A stretch of DNA of 13,860 nt from JBEIVB01 sp040374085 (GCA_040374085.1 JBEIVB010000069.1:1-13860); one strand, 5' to 3'; counted from the stretch's first letter, positions 1 to 10,119 are shown. The notes: generated from the letters alone by a model not told the origin. Made by a program: numbers and translations.

Positions 1-219
1 CGTTCCGCTGGTCGTTCCGTCGGTTTTGTAGATCTCGGTTCCGTTGAATCCGTTGTTGGCTGCAAAGAACGCAAGGCTTCCGGCTACGGTCAATCCATAC
101 GGGTTTGAGCTGTTGTTGCCGGTTCTAATATCCCGGACCAGCGATTGGGCAGAGGAAGTTAAACAGCCTAAGCACAAAACCGCGAGGGCAAATAAAGAGG
201 TGGAGTATTTTTTCAACAT
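1..219 (-). CDS. Exported ELWxxDGT-repeat protein, N-terminal fragment
   Basis: The reading frame starts at the ATG at 217-219 and stays open for 73 codons to the left edge, so only the N-terminus is present. Residues 1-25 form a typical signal peptide: K3-K4, a hydrophobic stretch (SLFALAVLCLGCL) and a likely cut after SSAQ. After it, a short segment (LTVAGSLAFFAANNGFNGTE) leads into GTEIYKTDGTTSGT at residues 60-73, which matches the ELWxxDGTxxGT repeat with I for L and Y for W. Such repeats occur in large, often cell-surface or type IX-secreted, proteins of Bacteroidota; their molecular role is poorly known. A lipoprotein reading (LGC at 17-19) is possible but the SSAQ signal-peptidase I site looks better. 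It diverges from phoH across 135 bases in which I see no clear promoter. Secretion and family are well supported; function is not. Confidence 0.75.
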   Translation of the reverse strand, partial: MLKKYSTSLFALAVLCLGCLTSSAQSLVRDIRTGNNSSNPYGLTVAGSLAFFAANNGFNGTEIYKTDGTTSGT

Positions 220-354
220 TTCGATTTTTTCTGTCTATGAAGGACGAGTTTTTTTGGATTCGGTTTAACCCGGTTGATAATTCTTTGAAAAAACAAATTT
301 GCTTTCTGCAAAATCGGGAACCTTTTCGCGTTACGTTTACCAAAACTTCCGACT

Positions 355-1680
355 ATGGCAAAGAGAACGAAGAAAATTTTTGTGTTGGATACCAGCGTGT
401 TGCTGTTCGATCACAACGCCATCAGCAGCTTTCAGGAGCACGATGTGGCCATTCCGATAACCGTATTGGAGGAGGTAGACCGCTTTAAGAAAGGGAACGA
501 CGTAATCAATTTCGAAGCAAGGGAGTTTATTCGCCAGCTCGATGAGATAGCCCAATCTGCCATGCTGCACGATTGGATTCCCCTTCCGGGCACCCGCGGA
601 AAGTTGAAAATCTTGATGCAGGAGCACTCGGAACCCGATGCCAACAAGGTCTTTGGAGAAACCAAGGCCGACCATAAAATCATCAACGCCGCCATCTGCC
701 TCAGCCAGGAAAGGCCCGATTGCCGGGTAGTGTTGGTTACCAAGGATATTAACCTTAGGCTAAAGGCCAAGAGTCTCAACGTTCAAGCCGAAGATTTCCT
801 CACCGGAAAAGTAAAGAACATCGAGGATCTCTACAGGGGCATGACCGAGGTAGAAGGCGTAAGTCAACGCGCCATAGACAAAATATATGCGCAAGGTTTT
901 GGATTGGCCAAAGATTTAAAGGTAAAGACACCCATAGCCAACCACTACTATTTGTTGCGCAACGGAGAGCAAAGCCTTATGGCTTGGTACAATGCAGATG
1001 CCAAGCGCTTAGAGCGCATTCAAAAAGAGCCCGTTTATGGCATAAAGCCCCGCAATGTAGAGCAGGCGTTTGCCATACACGCAGTAATGAACCCTCAGGT
1101 AAAACTGGTTTCCATTCAAGGCATTGCAGGCACAGGCAAAACCCTGGTGGCCCTTGCAGCCGCCATGGCCCAGAAACAAAACTTCCATCAGATCTACTTA
1201 GCAAGGCCAATTGTACCGCTCAGCAACAAAGACATAGGCTTTCTTCCCGGCGACATCAAGGCCAAGATCAATCCGTATATGGAACCCTTGTGGGACAACC
1301 TTAAGCTAATTCAAAATCAGTTCAAGGAAACCGACCGCGAGTACTTGAAAATAAAGGAGATGGTTGAGCGGGAGAAAATTCACATTACACCTTTGGCATA
1401 CATTCGCGGGCGCAGCCTCAGCAACATCATTTTCATTATTGACGAGGCTCAGAACTTAACGCCTCACGAGATAAAAACGGTAATTACCCGGGCCGGAGAA
1501 AACACCAAAATCATCTTCACCGGCGACATCTTCCAGATAGATACGCCCTATCTCGATACCCATTCGAATGGTTTGAGCTATTTGATTGATAAGATGAAAA
1601 ACCACCCGCTGTATGCGCACGTAACCCTTGAAAAAGGAGAACGCAGCGAACTGGCAAATGCGGCCAGTCATTTGTTGTAA
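355..1680 (+). CDS. PIN-PhoH fusion protein (PhoH-like ATPase with N-terminal PIN nuclease domain)
   Basis: The 441-residue protein has two domains. Residues 7-150 are a PIN ribonuclease domain with the expected acidic residues visible: D12 (FVLDTSVLL), E40 (VLEEVD), D106 (KADHKIINAA) and D131 (VTKDINLR). Residues 230-441 are a PhoH-type P-loop ATPase: Walker A GIAGTGKT at 256-263, Walker B IIFIIDEAQN with D363-E364, a TGD sensor motif at 389-391 and a GERSELA arginine motif around R429. The PIN-PhoH architecture is that of YlaK/PhoH2-type proteins; mycobacterial PhoH2 is reported as an ATP-dependent RNA helicase/ribonuclease. All key residues are intact, so it should be active in cytoplasmic RNA metabolism (inference). 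The start at 355 gives the normal N-terminus; no Shine-Dalgarno sequence precedes it. The gene stands alone between a divergent and a convergent neighbour. Confidence 0.93.
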   Translation: MAKRTKKIFVLDTSVLLFDHNAISSFQEHDVAIPITVLEEVDRFKKGNDVINFEAREFIRQLDEIAQSAMLHDWIPLPGTRGKLKILMQEHSEPDANKVFGETKADHKIINAAICLSQERPDCRVVLVTKDINLRLKAKSLNVQAEDFLTGKVKNIEDLYRGMTEVEGVSQRAIDKIYAQGFGLAKDLKVKTPIANHYYLLRNGEQSLMAWYNADAKRLERIQKEPVYGIKPRNVEQAFAIHAVMNPQVKLVSIQGIAGTGKTLVALAAAMAQKQNFHQIYLARPIVPLSNKDIGFLPGDIKAKINPYMEPLWDNLKLIQNQFKETDREYLKIKEMVEREKIHITPLAYIRGRSLSNIIFIIDEAQNLTPHEIKTVITRAGENTKIIFTGDIFQIDTPYLDTHSNGLSYLIDKMKNHPLYAHVTLEKGERSELANAASHLL

Positions 1681-1690
1681 AATTCCAGCT

Positions 1691-2548
1691 TTAGGACTTC
1701 AAAAGTTCTTCGATTAAACTCTCCGATTCGGCCCAAAGAGCATCTTGCAAGGCGGTGTCGTAAGAGGCGGGGATGGAATTTAGTGGGGCCTTATCTTTTA
1801 AGTAAGCGCCGTTAAACCGAACCGCATCCAGGGAGGTGGCCAGCCAAATGGCGGTTTCAGCGCCTTTTTTGGGACTGCGCGCAAAAAGCGGTACAAACAG
1901 CCGCGCGAAAATCCGGGTAAACCCCTTTGCCCGATTCCAAAACGGCGTGTTTACCATGCCCGGATGCAAACAGTTGATGCGCACTGCTGAGGCAGAAAAC
2001 CGCCGGTGAAGGGCATAGGTAAACATAATGTTCATCAGCTTGCTGTTGGCATACGCAGCAACGCTTCCGGAGGGCTTGCGGCGCAAATCGCCCGGAGCGT
2101 ACTTTCCCATCTGCTGAATGCCGGAGGCAAACACCACAATTTTTCCTTGGGCCGATTTCGCAAGGTTGGCAAACAACACATTTATGAAATGAAACACCCC
2201 CAGATGGTTGCCCAACATGGTGCGTTCCAACCCGTGCTCATCGTATTCCAAAGGATCGCTCCAACCTCCGGCCGCAGCTACCAAAACATCGATAGACGGA
2301 AAGGCCACCGCCAATCGACGCGCCTCGGCATCTACCCTTACCAAATCAGAAAAATCACCCCAGGCCTCGTGGAGTACCGCGCTCGGATGCCGCATGCGCA
2401 ATCGTTGCGACGCCTCCTGGGCCTTTACCTCGGTACGGCACCAAATAATCAGGTCAAAGCCTTTACCCAGTAAAGCATCTGCCACTTCCCAACCCATGCC
2501 GGAGTTGGCTCCTGTTACCAGCGCCAAGGGCGCATTTCGGGTGTCCAT
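1691..2548 (-). CDS. Short-chain dehydrogenase/reductase (SDR), retinol-dehydrogenase/WWOX-like
   Basis: This 285-residue protein is a classical SDR with a Rossmann fold. Visible motifs are the nucleotide-binding TGANSGMG at 12-19, an acidic GDFSDL at 64-69, AAAG at 91-94 where most relatives have NNAG, N114, the catalytic S142 in VFASG, and the catalytic Y166-x3-K170 pair (YANSK). The HPGMVNT segment at 195-201 and the C-terminal layout resemble retinol dehydrogenase/WW-domain oxidoreductase-like SDRs. R38 in WCRTE, after the second strand, suggests NADP(H) preference (inference). The substrate cannot be read from sequence. Its 3' end lies 10 bases from the convergent phoH stop. Its start is 36 bases past the hairpin of the clpC terminator, so it probably has its own promoter, though I see no clear box. 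Confidence 0.9.
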   Translation of the reverse strand: MDTRNAPLALVTGANSGMGWEVADALLGKGFDLIIWCRTEVKAQEASQRLRMRHPSAVLHEAWGDFSDLVRVDAEARRLAVAFPSIDVLVAAAGGWSDPLEYDEHGLERTMLGNHLGVFHFINVLFANLAKSAQGKIVVFASGIQQMGKYAPGDLRRKPSGSVAAYANSKLMNIMFTYALHRRFSASAVRINCLHPGMVNTPFWNRAKGFTRIFARLFVPLFARSPKKGAETAIWLATSLDAVRFNGAYLKDKAPLNSIPASYDTALQDALWAESESLIEELLKS

Positions 2549-2584
2549 AACGACAAGGTTTTATTGAGTTTGAAACGTCTTTCG

Positions 2585-2612
2585 AAAAAAAAGCCCGGTG
2601 TAGAACCGGGCT
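2585..2612 (-). terminator. Rho-independent terminator of clpC
   Basis: A perfect 8-bp stem AGCCCGGT/ACCGGGCT (2592-2599 and 2605-2612) closes a 5-base loop. Read on the minus strand it begins 6 bases after the clpC stop codon and is followed by a run of eight T (2592-2585). It separates clpC from the downstream dehydrogenase. Confidence 0.92.
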
Positions 2613-2618
2613 CTTTTA

Positions 2619-5156
<2,538 letters not shown>

Positions 5157-5252
5157 GTGAGTGAGTTCGTTTTGCGCTTGATTCAATTTTGATGCCAGAC
5201 CCAAATTCTGCCAAAAGATGGACACGGACTTATCCTATAGATTGGCAATTCT

Positions 5253-5280
5253 CAAATGTAAGTCTATTGAAGATAGACAA
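5253..5280 (-). promoter_or_regulatory. Bacteroidota-type promoter of clpC
   Basis: On the minus strand a -33 TTG (5280-5278) is followed after 17 bases by TACATTTG (5260-5253), a perfect match to the Bacteroidota -7 box TAnnTTTG. Transcription would start near 5247 (inference), giving a leader of about 90 bases to the ATG at 5156. Confidence 0.7.
5262..5278. promoter_or_regulatory. Inverted repeat inside the clpC promoter spacer (candidate operator)
   Basis: GTCTAT (5262-5267) and ATAGAC (5273-5278) form a perfect 6-bp dyad around the 5 bases TGAAG. It fills the spacer between the -33 and -7 boxes of the clpC promoter, where a bound regulator would block RNA polymerase. It is not followed by a T-run, so it is not a terminator. 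Operator function is inference; it does not resemble the CtsR heptad repeat. Confidence 0.45.
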
Positions 5281-5363
5281 GGGTAGGAGAGGGGTATTTT
5301 TTGCACCTTTTCATGTTAATAAACGTTCGAAAACTTAGGTTTCGTTAACCCATTTTTTTGCTC

Positions 5364-5371
5364 TACTTTCG
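5364..5371 (+). promoter_or_regulatory. Possible -7 box of the gyrA promoter
   Basis: TACTTTCG fits the -7 variant TAnnTTCG, 55 bases before the gyrA ATG. No TTG lies at the right distance upstream, so the call is weak. The rest of the 5279-5426 stretch is AT-rich, with a small inverted repeat CGAAA/TTTCG (5328-5332, 5340-5344). If real, transcription would start near 5376, after the alternative TTG codon at 5358, which supports the ATG at 5427. Confidence 0.3.
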
Positions 5372-5426
5372 TGCTCCTTTCCTCAACCTCTGTTGGGGAA
5401 TTCTACTTGTTTTAATCTACGTTTAC

Positions 5427-7949
5427 ATGGCTGAGGGAGAAAAGATTATTCCCATTAACATTGAGGAAGAAATGAAAACCGCCTACATCGATTATTCGAT
5501 GTCGGTGATTGTTTCGCGCGCGTTGCCCGATGTGCGCGATGGATTGAAGCCGGTTCATCGGCGCATCCTGTTTGGCATGCAGGAGTTGGGTGTGTTCAGC
5601 AACCGCCCGCACAAGAAGTCTGCCCGCGTGGTAGGTGAGGTGCTGGGTAAGTACCACCCACACGGCGACAGTTCGGTGTACGATGCCATGGTGCGCATGG
5701 CCCAAGATTGGAGCATGCGCTATCCATTGGTGGATGGCCAAGGTAACTTTGGCTCCATCGATGGCGACAGCCCGGCCGCTATGCGTTACACCGAGGTAAG
5801 GCTAAAGAAGATTGCGGAGGAGATGTTGAGCGACATCGACAAAGAAACCGTTGACTTCCGTTTGAACTTCGACGACTCTCTGGAAGAGCCCACCGTTCTT
5901 CCGAGTAAGCTGCCCAACCTTTTGCTCAACGGAGCTGCGGGCATTGCCGTGGGAATGGCCACCAACATGCCTCCCCACAACCTCACCGAAACCGTAAACG
6001 CCGTTTGTGCCTACATCGACAATCCGGCAATTGAAATACCGGGCCTCATGGAGCACATCAAGGCTCCGGATTTCCCAACGGGGGGCATCATCTATGGATA
6101 CGAGGGGGTGCGTCAGGCGTTTGAAACCGGGCGAGGCCGCATCGTGGTGCGGGCCAAAACAACCGTAGAGGTAAAACCCGACGGGCGTGAGCGCATCATC
6201 GTGCACGAAATCCCATACCAGATCAACAAAGCCGAAATGATTAAGAAAACGGCCGATTTGGTAAACGAGAAAAAGATCGAAGGCATCAGCAACATCCTCG
6301 ACGAGTCGGATCGGGATGGTATGCGCATTGTTTACGAAATCAAGCGCGACGCCATTACCAACGTGGTGCTGAACAAACTTTTTAAATACACCGAGCTTCA
6401 AACATCGTTTTCCGTTAACAACATTGCTCTTGTTAAAGGAAGGCCGGAGATGCTCAACCTCAAAAACCTCATTCAGCATTTTGTTGAGCACAGGCACGAG
6501 GTGGTGGTGCGCCGCACGCGCTACGAGTTGGCCCAGGCAGAAAAGCGGGCGCACATCTTGGAAGGCTACCTAATTGCCCTCGATAACCTCGATGCCATAA
6601 TCAAACTCATCCGCGAGGCAGAAACGCCAGATTTGGCGCGGGAAGAGTTGATGAGCGGATACGGACTCACCGAAATTCAGGCCAAGGCGATTTTGGAAAT
6701 GCGTTTGAGGGCCCTAACCGGACTCGAGCGCGGAAAAATTCGCGAGGAATATGAAGCGCTGCAAATTCAGATTACGTATCTCAACAGCGTGTTGGGTGAC
6801 GAAGGCCTGCGCATGAGCATCATCAAAAAAGAACTGGAAGAAATCAAAGAAAAATACGGCGACGAGCGGAAAACCGAAATCGTGTATGCCGGAGAAGATT
6901 TCCGCATAGAAGACATGATTGCCGACGAAGAAGTGGTCATTTCCATTTCGCATTTGGGCTACATAAAGCGTACGTCTTTGTCGGAATTCAAGGTTCAGAA
7001 CCGGGGTGGAAAAGGCTCCAAAGGCTCATCTACACGCGAAGAGGATTTTATTGAGCACATCTTCGTGGCCAGCACCCACAACTACCTCTTGTTCTTTACC
7101 GAGCAAGGCAAGTGCTACTGGTTGCGTGCCTTTGAAATTCCCGAGGGAACCCGCACAAGCAAAGGCAGAGCCATTCAAAACCTCATCAACCTGGTGCCGG
7201 GCGACAAAGTAAAAGCCTACATCAACGTGAAGAACCTGCAGGATGAAGAGTACATCAACAACAACTTCATCATCATGTGCACCACGCAGGGCACCATTAA
7301 AAAAACCTCGTTGGAGGCCTACAGCCGTCCGCGGCAAAACGGCATCAACGCCATCACCGTGCGCGAAGGCGATACCTTATTAGAAGCCCGTTTAACCAAC
7401 GGCAAGAACGAAGTATTGCTGGCCTCACGCCAAGGCAAGCTGGTGCGGTTCAACGAAGAAACCGTGCGTCCTATGGGCCGGAACGCATCCGGGGTGCGCG
7501 GCATCCGCTTGGCAGAAAGCAACGATGAGGTAATTGGCATGCTCACCATTGCCGATATGAACACCAACATCATGGTGATTTCCGAAAAAGGCTTCGGCAA
7601 ACGTTCCGAAATCGATGAGTATCGGGTTACCAACCGCGGGGCTAAAGGCGTAAAAACCATCAACATCACCGATCGTACCGGAATTCTGGTGGCCATAAAA
7701 GACGTTACCGACGAGCACGACGTAATGATCATGACCCGCAGCGGACTCACCATACGTTTGGCGGCACGCGATTTGCGTGTGATTGGGCGCGTTTCTCAAG
7801 GGGTGAAGCTCATCGACCTAAGAGGCGAAGACGAAATAGCCGCAGTAACGCGAGTGGATCATGAAGATGAAGTGGAGGAAACGGAAAGCATCGAAGGACA
7901 AGCGCCCACCGAACCTTCAACCGACGAAACAACCGAAGCAACCGAATAA
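5427..7949 (+). CDS. gyrA: DNA gyrase subunit A
   Basis: GyrA is the DNA-cleaving subunit of the A2B2 gyrase that introduces negative supercoils. The start at 5427 gives 840 residues beginning MAEGEKIIPINIEEEMK, the normal family N-terminus; the frame is open back to a TTG at 5358 but that extension is not conserved-looking. The catalytic tyrosine is Y121 in AAMRYTE. The quinolone-resistance region HPHGDSSVYDAMVR (77-90) carries S82 and D86, matching the susceptible-type S83 and D87 of E. coli. The C-terminal beta-pinwheel starts near residue 500 and has the GyrA box QNRGGKG at 524-530, which distinguishes gyrase A from ParC. The last ~30 residues are an acidic tail rich in E, D and T. It is divergent from clpC and apparently co-transcribed with the TPR gene 22 bases downstream. 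Confidence 0.98.
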   Translation: MAEGEKIIPINIEEEMKTAYIDYSMSVIVSRALPDVRDGLKPVHRRILFGMQELGVFSNRPHKKSARVVGEVLGKYHPHGDSSVYDAMVRMAQDWSMRYPLVDGQGNFGSIDGDSPAAMRYTEVRLKKIAEEMLSDIDKETVDFRLNFDDSLEEPTVLPSKLPNLLLNGAAGIAVGMATNMPPHNLTETVNAVCAYIDNPAIEIPGLMEHIKAPDFPTGGIIYGYEGVRQAFETGRGRIVVRAKTTVEVKPDGRERIIVHEIPYQINKAEMIKKTADLVNEKKIEGISNILDESDRDGMRIVYEIKRDAITNVVLNKLFKYTELQTSFSVNNIALVKGRPEMLNLKNLIQHFVEHRHEVVVRRTRYELAQAEKRAHILEGYLIALDNLDAIIKLIREAETPDLAREELMSGYGLTEIQAKAILEMRLRALTGLERGKIREEYEALQIQITYLNSVLGDEGLRMSIIKKELEEIKEKYGDERKTEIVYAGEDFRIEDMIADEEVVISISHLGYIKRTSLSEFKVQNRGGKGSKGSSTREEDFIEHIFVASTHNYLLFFTEQGKCYWLRAFEIPEGTRTSKGRAIQNLINLVPGDKVKAYINVKNLQDEEYINNNFIIMCTTQGTIKKTSLEAYSRPRQNGINAITVREGDTLLEARLTNGKNEVLLASRQGKLVRFNEETVRPMGRNASGVRGIRLAESNDEVIGMLTIADMNTNIMVISEKGFGKRSEIDEYRVTNRGAKGVKTINITDRTGILVAIKDVTDEHDVMIMTRSGLTIRLAARDLRVIGRVSQGVKLIDLRGEDEIAAVTRVDHEDEVEETESIEGQAPTEPSTDETTEATE

Positions 7950-7971
7950 AGACGAAAATCTCCTTTCCATT

Positions 7972-9189
7972 ATGAAAAAGCAATTGTTATTTGCCGTGCT
8001 TGTGCTGGGTGGTTTCTCCCAAACCATGGCTCAAAACAAAAACGTAGTCAGCGCCATCAACTACCTTCAGTATTACATGAAGGACAAAAACCCCGATGAC
8101 CTCTTGGAAGCCAAGAAATACATCGATGAGGCCGCTGCCAACGAGGAAACCAAAGAGCGGGCTAAAACCTGGATCAACCGAGCCAAAATTTATTATGCCA
8201 TTTTGGAATCTCAGGATCCCAAGGTAAAGGAGCAGGCCGGAAACAGCCTCGACGAGGTCTATAAATCCTACAAGCGCACCGCCGAATTGGATGCCAAAGG
8301 CACCTATCCCGAAGCCAAAGACGGATTGCGCATGGTTGTGGCACGCTACACAAACAAAGGCATTGATGCCTTCAACCGTAAGGCCTATTCCGAAGCACTA
8401 ACCGGATTTGAGGCAGCCATCTTAATTGGCAAGGAATCGCTCAACAACCTCGACACCAACCTCATTTTCAATGCCGGACTGGCTGCTGAGAAAGCAGAGA
8501 ATCTGGGTAAAGCAAAACAATACTACCGTCAGCTCATTGACCTAAAAGGCAAGATCGACAAGGATCCGGCGAAACCGTATTTGTTTTTGATTGCGGTTTG
8601 CCGCAACATGAAAGATGAAGCCGGCATGTTGGCCACCATTCAAGAGGGGAGGAAGGCCTATCCGGATTTTAACCCTTTGATCATTGAAGAACTCAACTAT
8701 TACCTCACCTCCGGTAAAATGGAAGAGGCCATTGCCAACATCAATTTGGCAATTCAGAAAGAGCCCAACAACCAAATGTTGTATTACAACCTAGGTGTAA
8801 TCTACGACAACATTTCATTGAAATCCAAAAACGAGAAAGAGTTTGCCGGTTACTTTCAAAAAGCCAACGAGGCATACGACAAAGCCTTAGGCATCAAGCC
8901 CGATTATTTCGATGCCTTGTACAACAAAGGAGCGCTTTACTTCAACCGTGCGGTAAAGATGAACGAAGCGGCCAATGCCATTACCGACAATGCCAAGTTC
9001 AAAGTAGAAAGCGAGAAAGCCGACAAGGCCTTCCGCGAGGCGCTTCCCATTCTGGAAAAAGCAGCTGAAGTGGGTACAGAAGACAAAAGCACCATGCGTG
9101 GACTTTACGAAAACCTGAAGCAGATTTACCTCATGACCGAGCAACCCGATAAGGTAAAGGCCATGACGGAGAAGCTCAAGACCTTTTAA
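7972..9189 (+). CDS. Exported tetratricopeptide-repeat (TPR) protein
   Basis: The 405-residue protein starts at ATG 7972, giving a good signal peptide (MKKQLLFAVLVLGGFSQTMA, cut before Q21). The frame is open further upstream into the end of gyrA, but that part is lysine-rich overlap and would hide the signal peptide. The mature part is almost entirely helical, with TPR-like pairs at roughly 127-150, 165-192, 236-265 and 268-320; the clearest are EEAIANINLAIQKEPNN and AYDKALGIKPDYFDALYNKG. It is therefore a periplasmic or outer-membrane-facing scaffold for protein-protein contacts; no catalytic motif is visible and the partner is unknown. It follows gyrA by 22 bases without its own promoter and is closed by a strong terminator. 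I believe a TPR gene behind gyrA recurs in other Bacteroidota, but cannot verify this here. Confidence 0.88.
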   Translation: MKKQLLFAVLVLGGFSQTMAQNKNVVSAINYLQYYMKDKNPDDLLEAKKYIDEAAANEETKERAKTWINRAKIYYAILESQDPKVKEQAGNSLDEVYKSYKRTAELDAKGTYPEAKDGLRMVVARYTNKGIDAFNRKAYSEALTGFEAAILIGKESLNNLDTNLIFNAGLAAEKAENLGKAKQYYRQLIDLKGKIDKDPAKPYLFLIAVCRNMKDEAGMLATIQEGRKAYPDFNPLIIEELNYYLTSGKMEEAIANINLAIQKEPNNQMLYYNLGVIYDNISLKSKNEKEFAGYFQKANEAYDKALGIKPDYFDALYNKGALYFNRAVKMNEAANAITDNAKFKVESEKADKAFREALPILEKAAEVGTEDKSTMRGLYENLKQIYLMTEQPDKVKAMTEKLKTF

Positions 9190-9193
9190 TCGC

Positions 9194-9226
9194 AAAAGCC
9201 CGGGAGATTCTTTCCGGGCTTTTTTT
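9194..9226 (+). terminator. Rho-independent terminator of the gyrA-TPR unit
   Basis: A 10-bp perfect stem AAAAGCCCGG/CCGGGCTTTT (9194-9203, 9214-9223) lies just after the TPR stop codon and runs into seven T (9220-9226). The A-run on the other arm could also let it act on minus-strand transcripts. Confidence 0.93.
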
Positions 9227-9276
9227 ACCTATTGTTACTTAACATAATATTAATTATGAAACAGAATAAGTGAAAT

Positions 9277-9303
9277 AGAAAGCCCCATTTTGCGGGGCTT
9301 TCT
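9277..9303 (-). terminator. Terminator of the LOG-family gene
   Basis: A perfect 10-bp stem AGAAAGCCCC/GGGGCTTTCT (9277-9286, 9294-9303) with a 7-base loop lies 7 bases after the LOG stop. On the minus strand it is followed by a T-rich but interrupted tract (ATTTCACTTATT). The 50 bases between it and the facing plus-strand terminator are AT-rich with nothing else visible. Confidence 0.75.
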
Positions 9304-9310
9304 AAATGAA

Positions 9311-10024
9311 CTAGAAATTCGGCTTCAGCAAATATTTGCTGTAGAATGCCTCAATTTCTTTTACAGCATCCTCAGCGGTATCCACAATCTTCACCAAATC
9401 CAAATCCTCAACGTGAATGTTTTGCTCCTTGGCCAGCATCACATCCTTGACCCATTGCCATAAACCTTCCCAATACGAACGTCCCACCAAAATGAGCGGA
9501 AAACGGGCAATCTTTTTCGTTTGAATCAAGGTGACTGCCTCAAACAATTCATCCAGGGTTCCGAAACCACCGGGCAGCACTATAAAGCCCTGTGCATACT
9601 TCATAAACATAACTTTCCGCACGAAGAAGTAATCGAAATTAATAAGCTTGTCGGAATCGATGTAGGCGTTGTTGAATTGCTCAAAAGGCAGCTCAATGTT
9701 CAACCCTACCGATTTTCCACCGCCTCGGCGGGCACCTTTGTTGCCGGCTTCCATTATGCCCGGGCCGCCACCGGTAATTACGCCGTATCCGAGTTGGGTA
9801 AGCCGATACGCAATATCCTCGGCCAGCTCGTAATATGCGTGATTGGATTTGGTGCGAGCCGAACCGAAAATGCTCACGCAAGGGCCAATCTTGGCCAACT
9901 TCTCAAATGCTTCTACAAACTCGGCCATGATCTTAAAGATCTGCCATGAATTCTGGACTCTTATTTCATTCCAGTCTTTGTTCTCAAATGCTCTTCGGAT
10001 TTTGTCTTCTTCCTGCAAATTCAT
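9311..10024 (-). CDS. LOG-family protein (TIGR00730-type; putative nucleotide/cytokinin riboside 5'-monophosphate phosphoribohydrolase)
   Basis: The 237-residue protein has the Rossmann-like LOG fold. Key motifs are GSART at 54-58, TGGGPGIMEAGNKGA at 84-98, R136 in FFVRKVMF, and the signature PGGFGTLDE at 151-159 with the catalytic glutamate E159. Family members release the base from nucleoside 5'-monophosphates; the plant LOG enzymes activate cytokinins, while many bacterial ones may simply hydrolyse AMP or related nucleotides. The N-terminal ~45 residues precede the core and are charged. The older label 'lysine decarboxylase' for this family is a misannotation. It lies 95 bases after the FNR-like gene, with a possible terminator between, and has its own terminator. 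Substrate is not predictable from sequence. Confidence 0.9.
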   Translation of the reverse strand: MNLQEEDKIRRAFENKDWNEIRVQNSWQIFKIMAEFVEAFEKLAKIGPCVSIFGSARTKSNHAYYELAEDIAYRLTQLGYGVITGGGPGIMEAGNKGARRGGGKSVGLNIELPFEQFNNAYIDSDKLINFDYFFVRKVMFMKYAQGFIVLPGGFGTLDELFEAVTLIQTKKIARFPLILVGRSYWEGLWQWVKDVMLAKEQNIHVEDLDLVKIVDTAEDAVKEIEAFYSKYLLKPNF

Positions 10025-10062
10025 ATTGAACGGTTTTGGTTTTGGATAAATAAACGAGAAAA

Positions 10063-10084
10063 GGCCACAGACTGTTGTCTGGCC
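10063..10084 (-). terminator. Possible terminator behind the FNR-like gene
   Basis: GGCC and AGAC (10063-10066, 10069-10072) pair with GTCT and GGCC (10077-10084), leaving a 2-base bulge and a TGTT loop. On the minus strand the hairpin is followed by TTTTCTCGTTTATTT. The bulge and the interrupted T-tract make it weaker than the other terminators in the window. Confidence 0.45.
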
Positions 10085-10119
10085 GGAAAATGTTTTTGAA
10101 CGGGAGATTGTTTACAGTG

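Noticed and set aside
298..312. Small hairpin TTTGC-N5-GCAAA between the ELWxxDGT gene and phoH
   Set aside because: A 5-bp stem in an AT-rich gap is expected by chance and no promoter boxes are aligned with it.
237..488. 83-codon plus-strand open frame overlapping the start of phoH, a possible antitoxin partner
   Set aside because: More than half of it is a shifted reading of the phoH coding sequence, it has no recognisable domain, and the upstream part alone is too short and unstructured to support a gene.
1694..1708. Inverted repeat GGACTT-CAA-AAGTTC at the end of the SDR gene as a terminator for phoH or SDR
   Set aside because: It contains a G-T wobble, lies inside the SDR coding end and has no T-run on either side.
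5157..5225. Longer ClpC beginning at GTG 5225
   Set aside because: The 23 extra residues do not fit the family N-terminus, while MEAKFSQRVKDV from ATG 5156 does. The predicted transcription start would allow it, so it is unlikely rather than impossible.
5802..6554. Minus-strand open frame of 250 codons opposite gyrA
   Set aside because: It is antisense to the conserved GyrA core, rich in H, V and F as expected for a mirror frame, with no recognisable motif.
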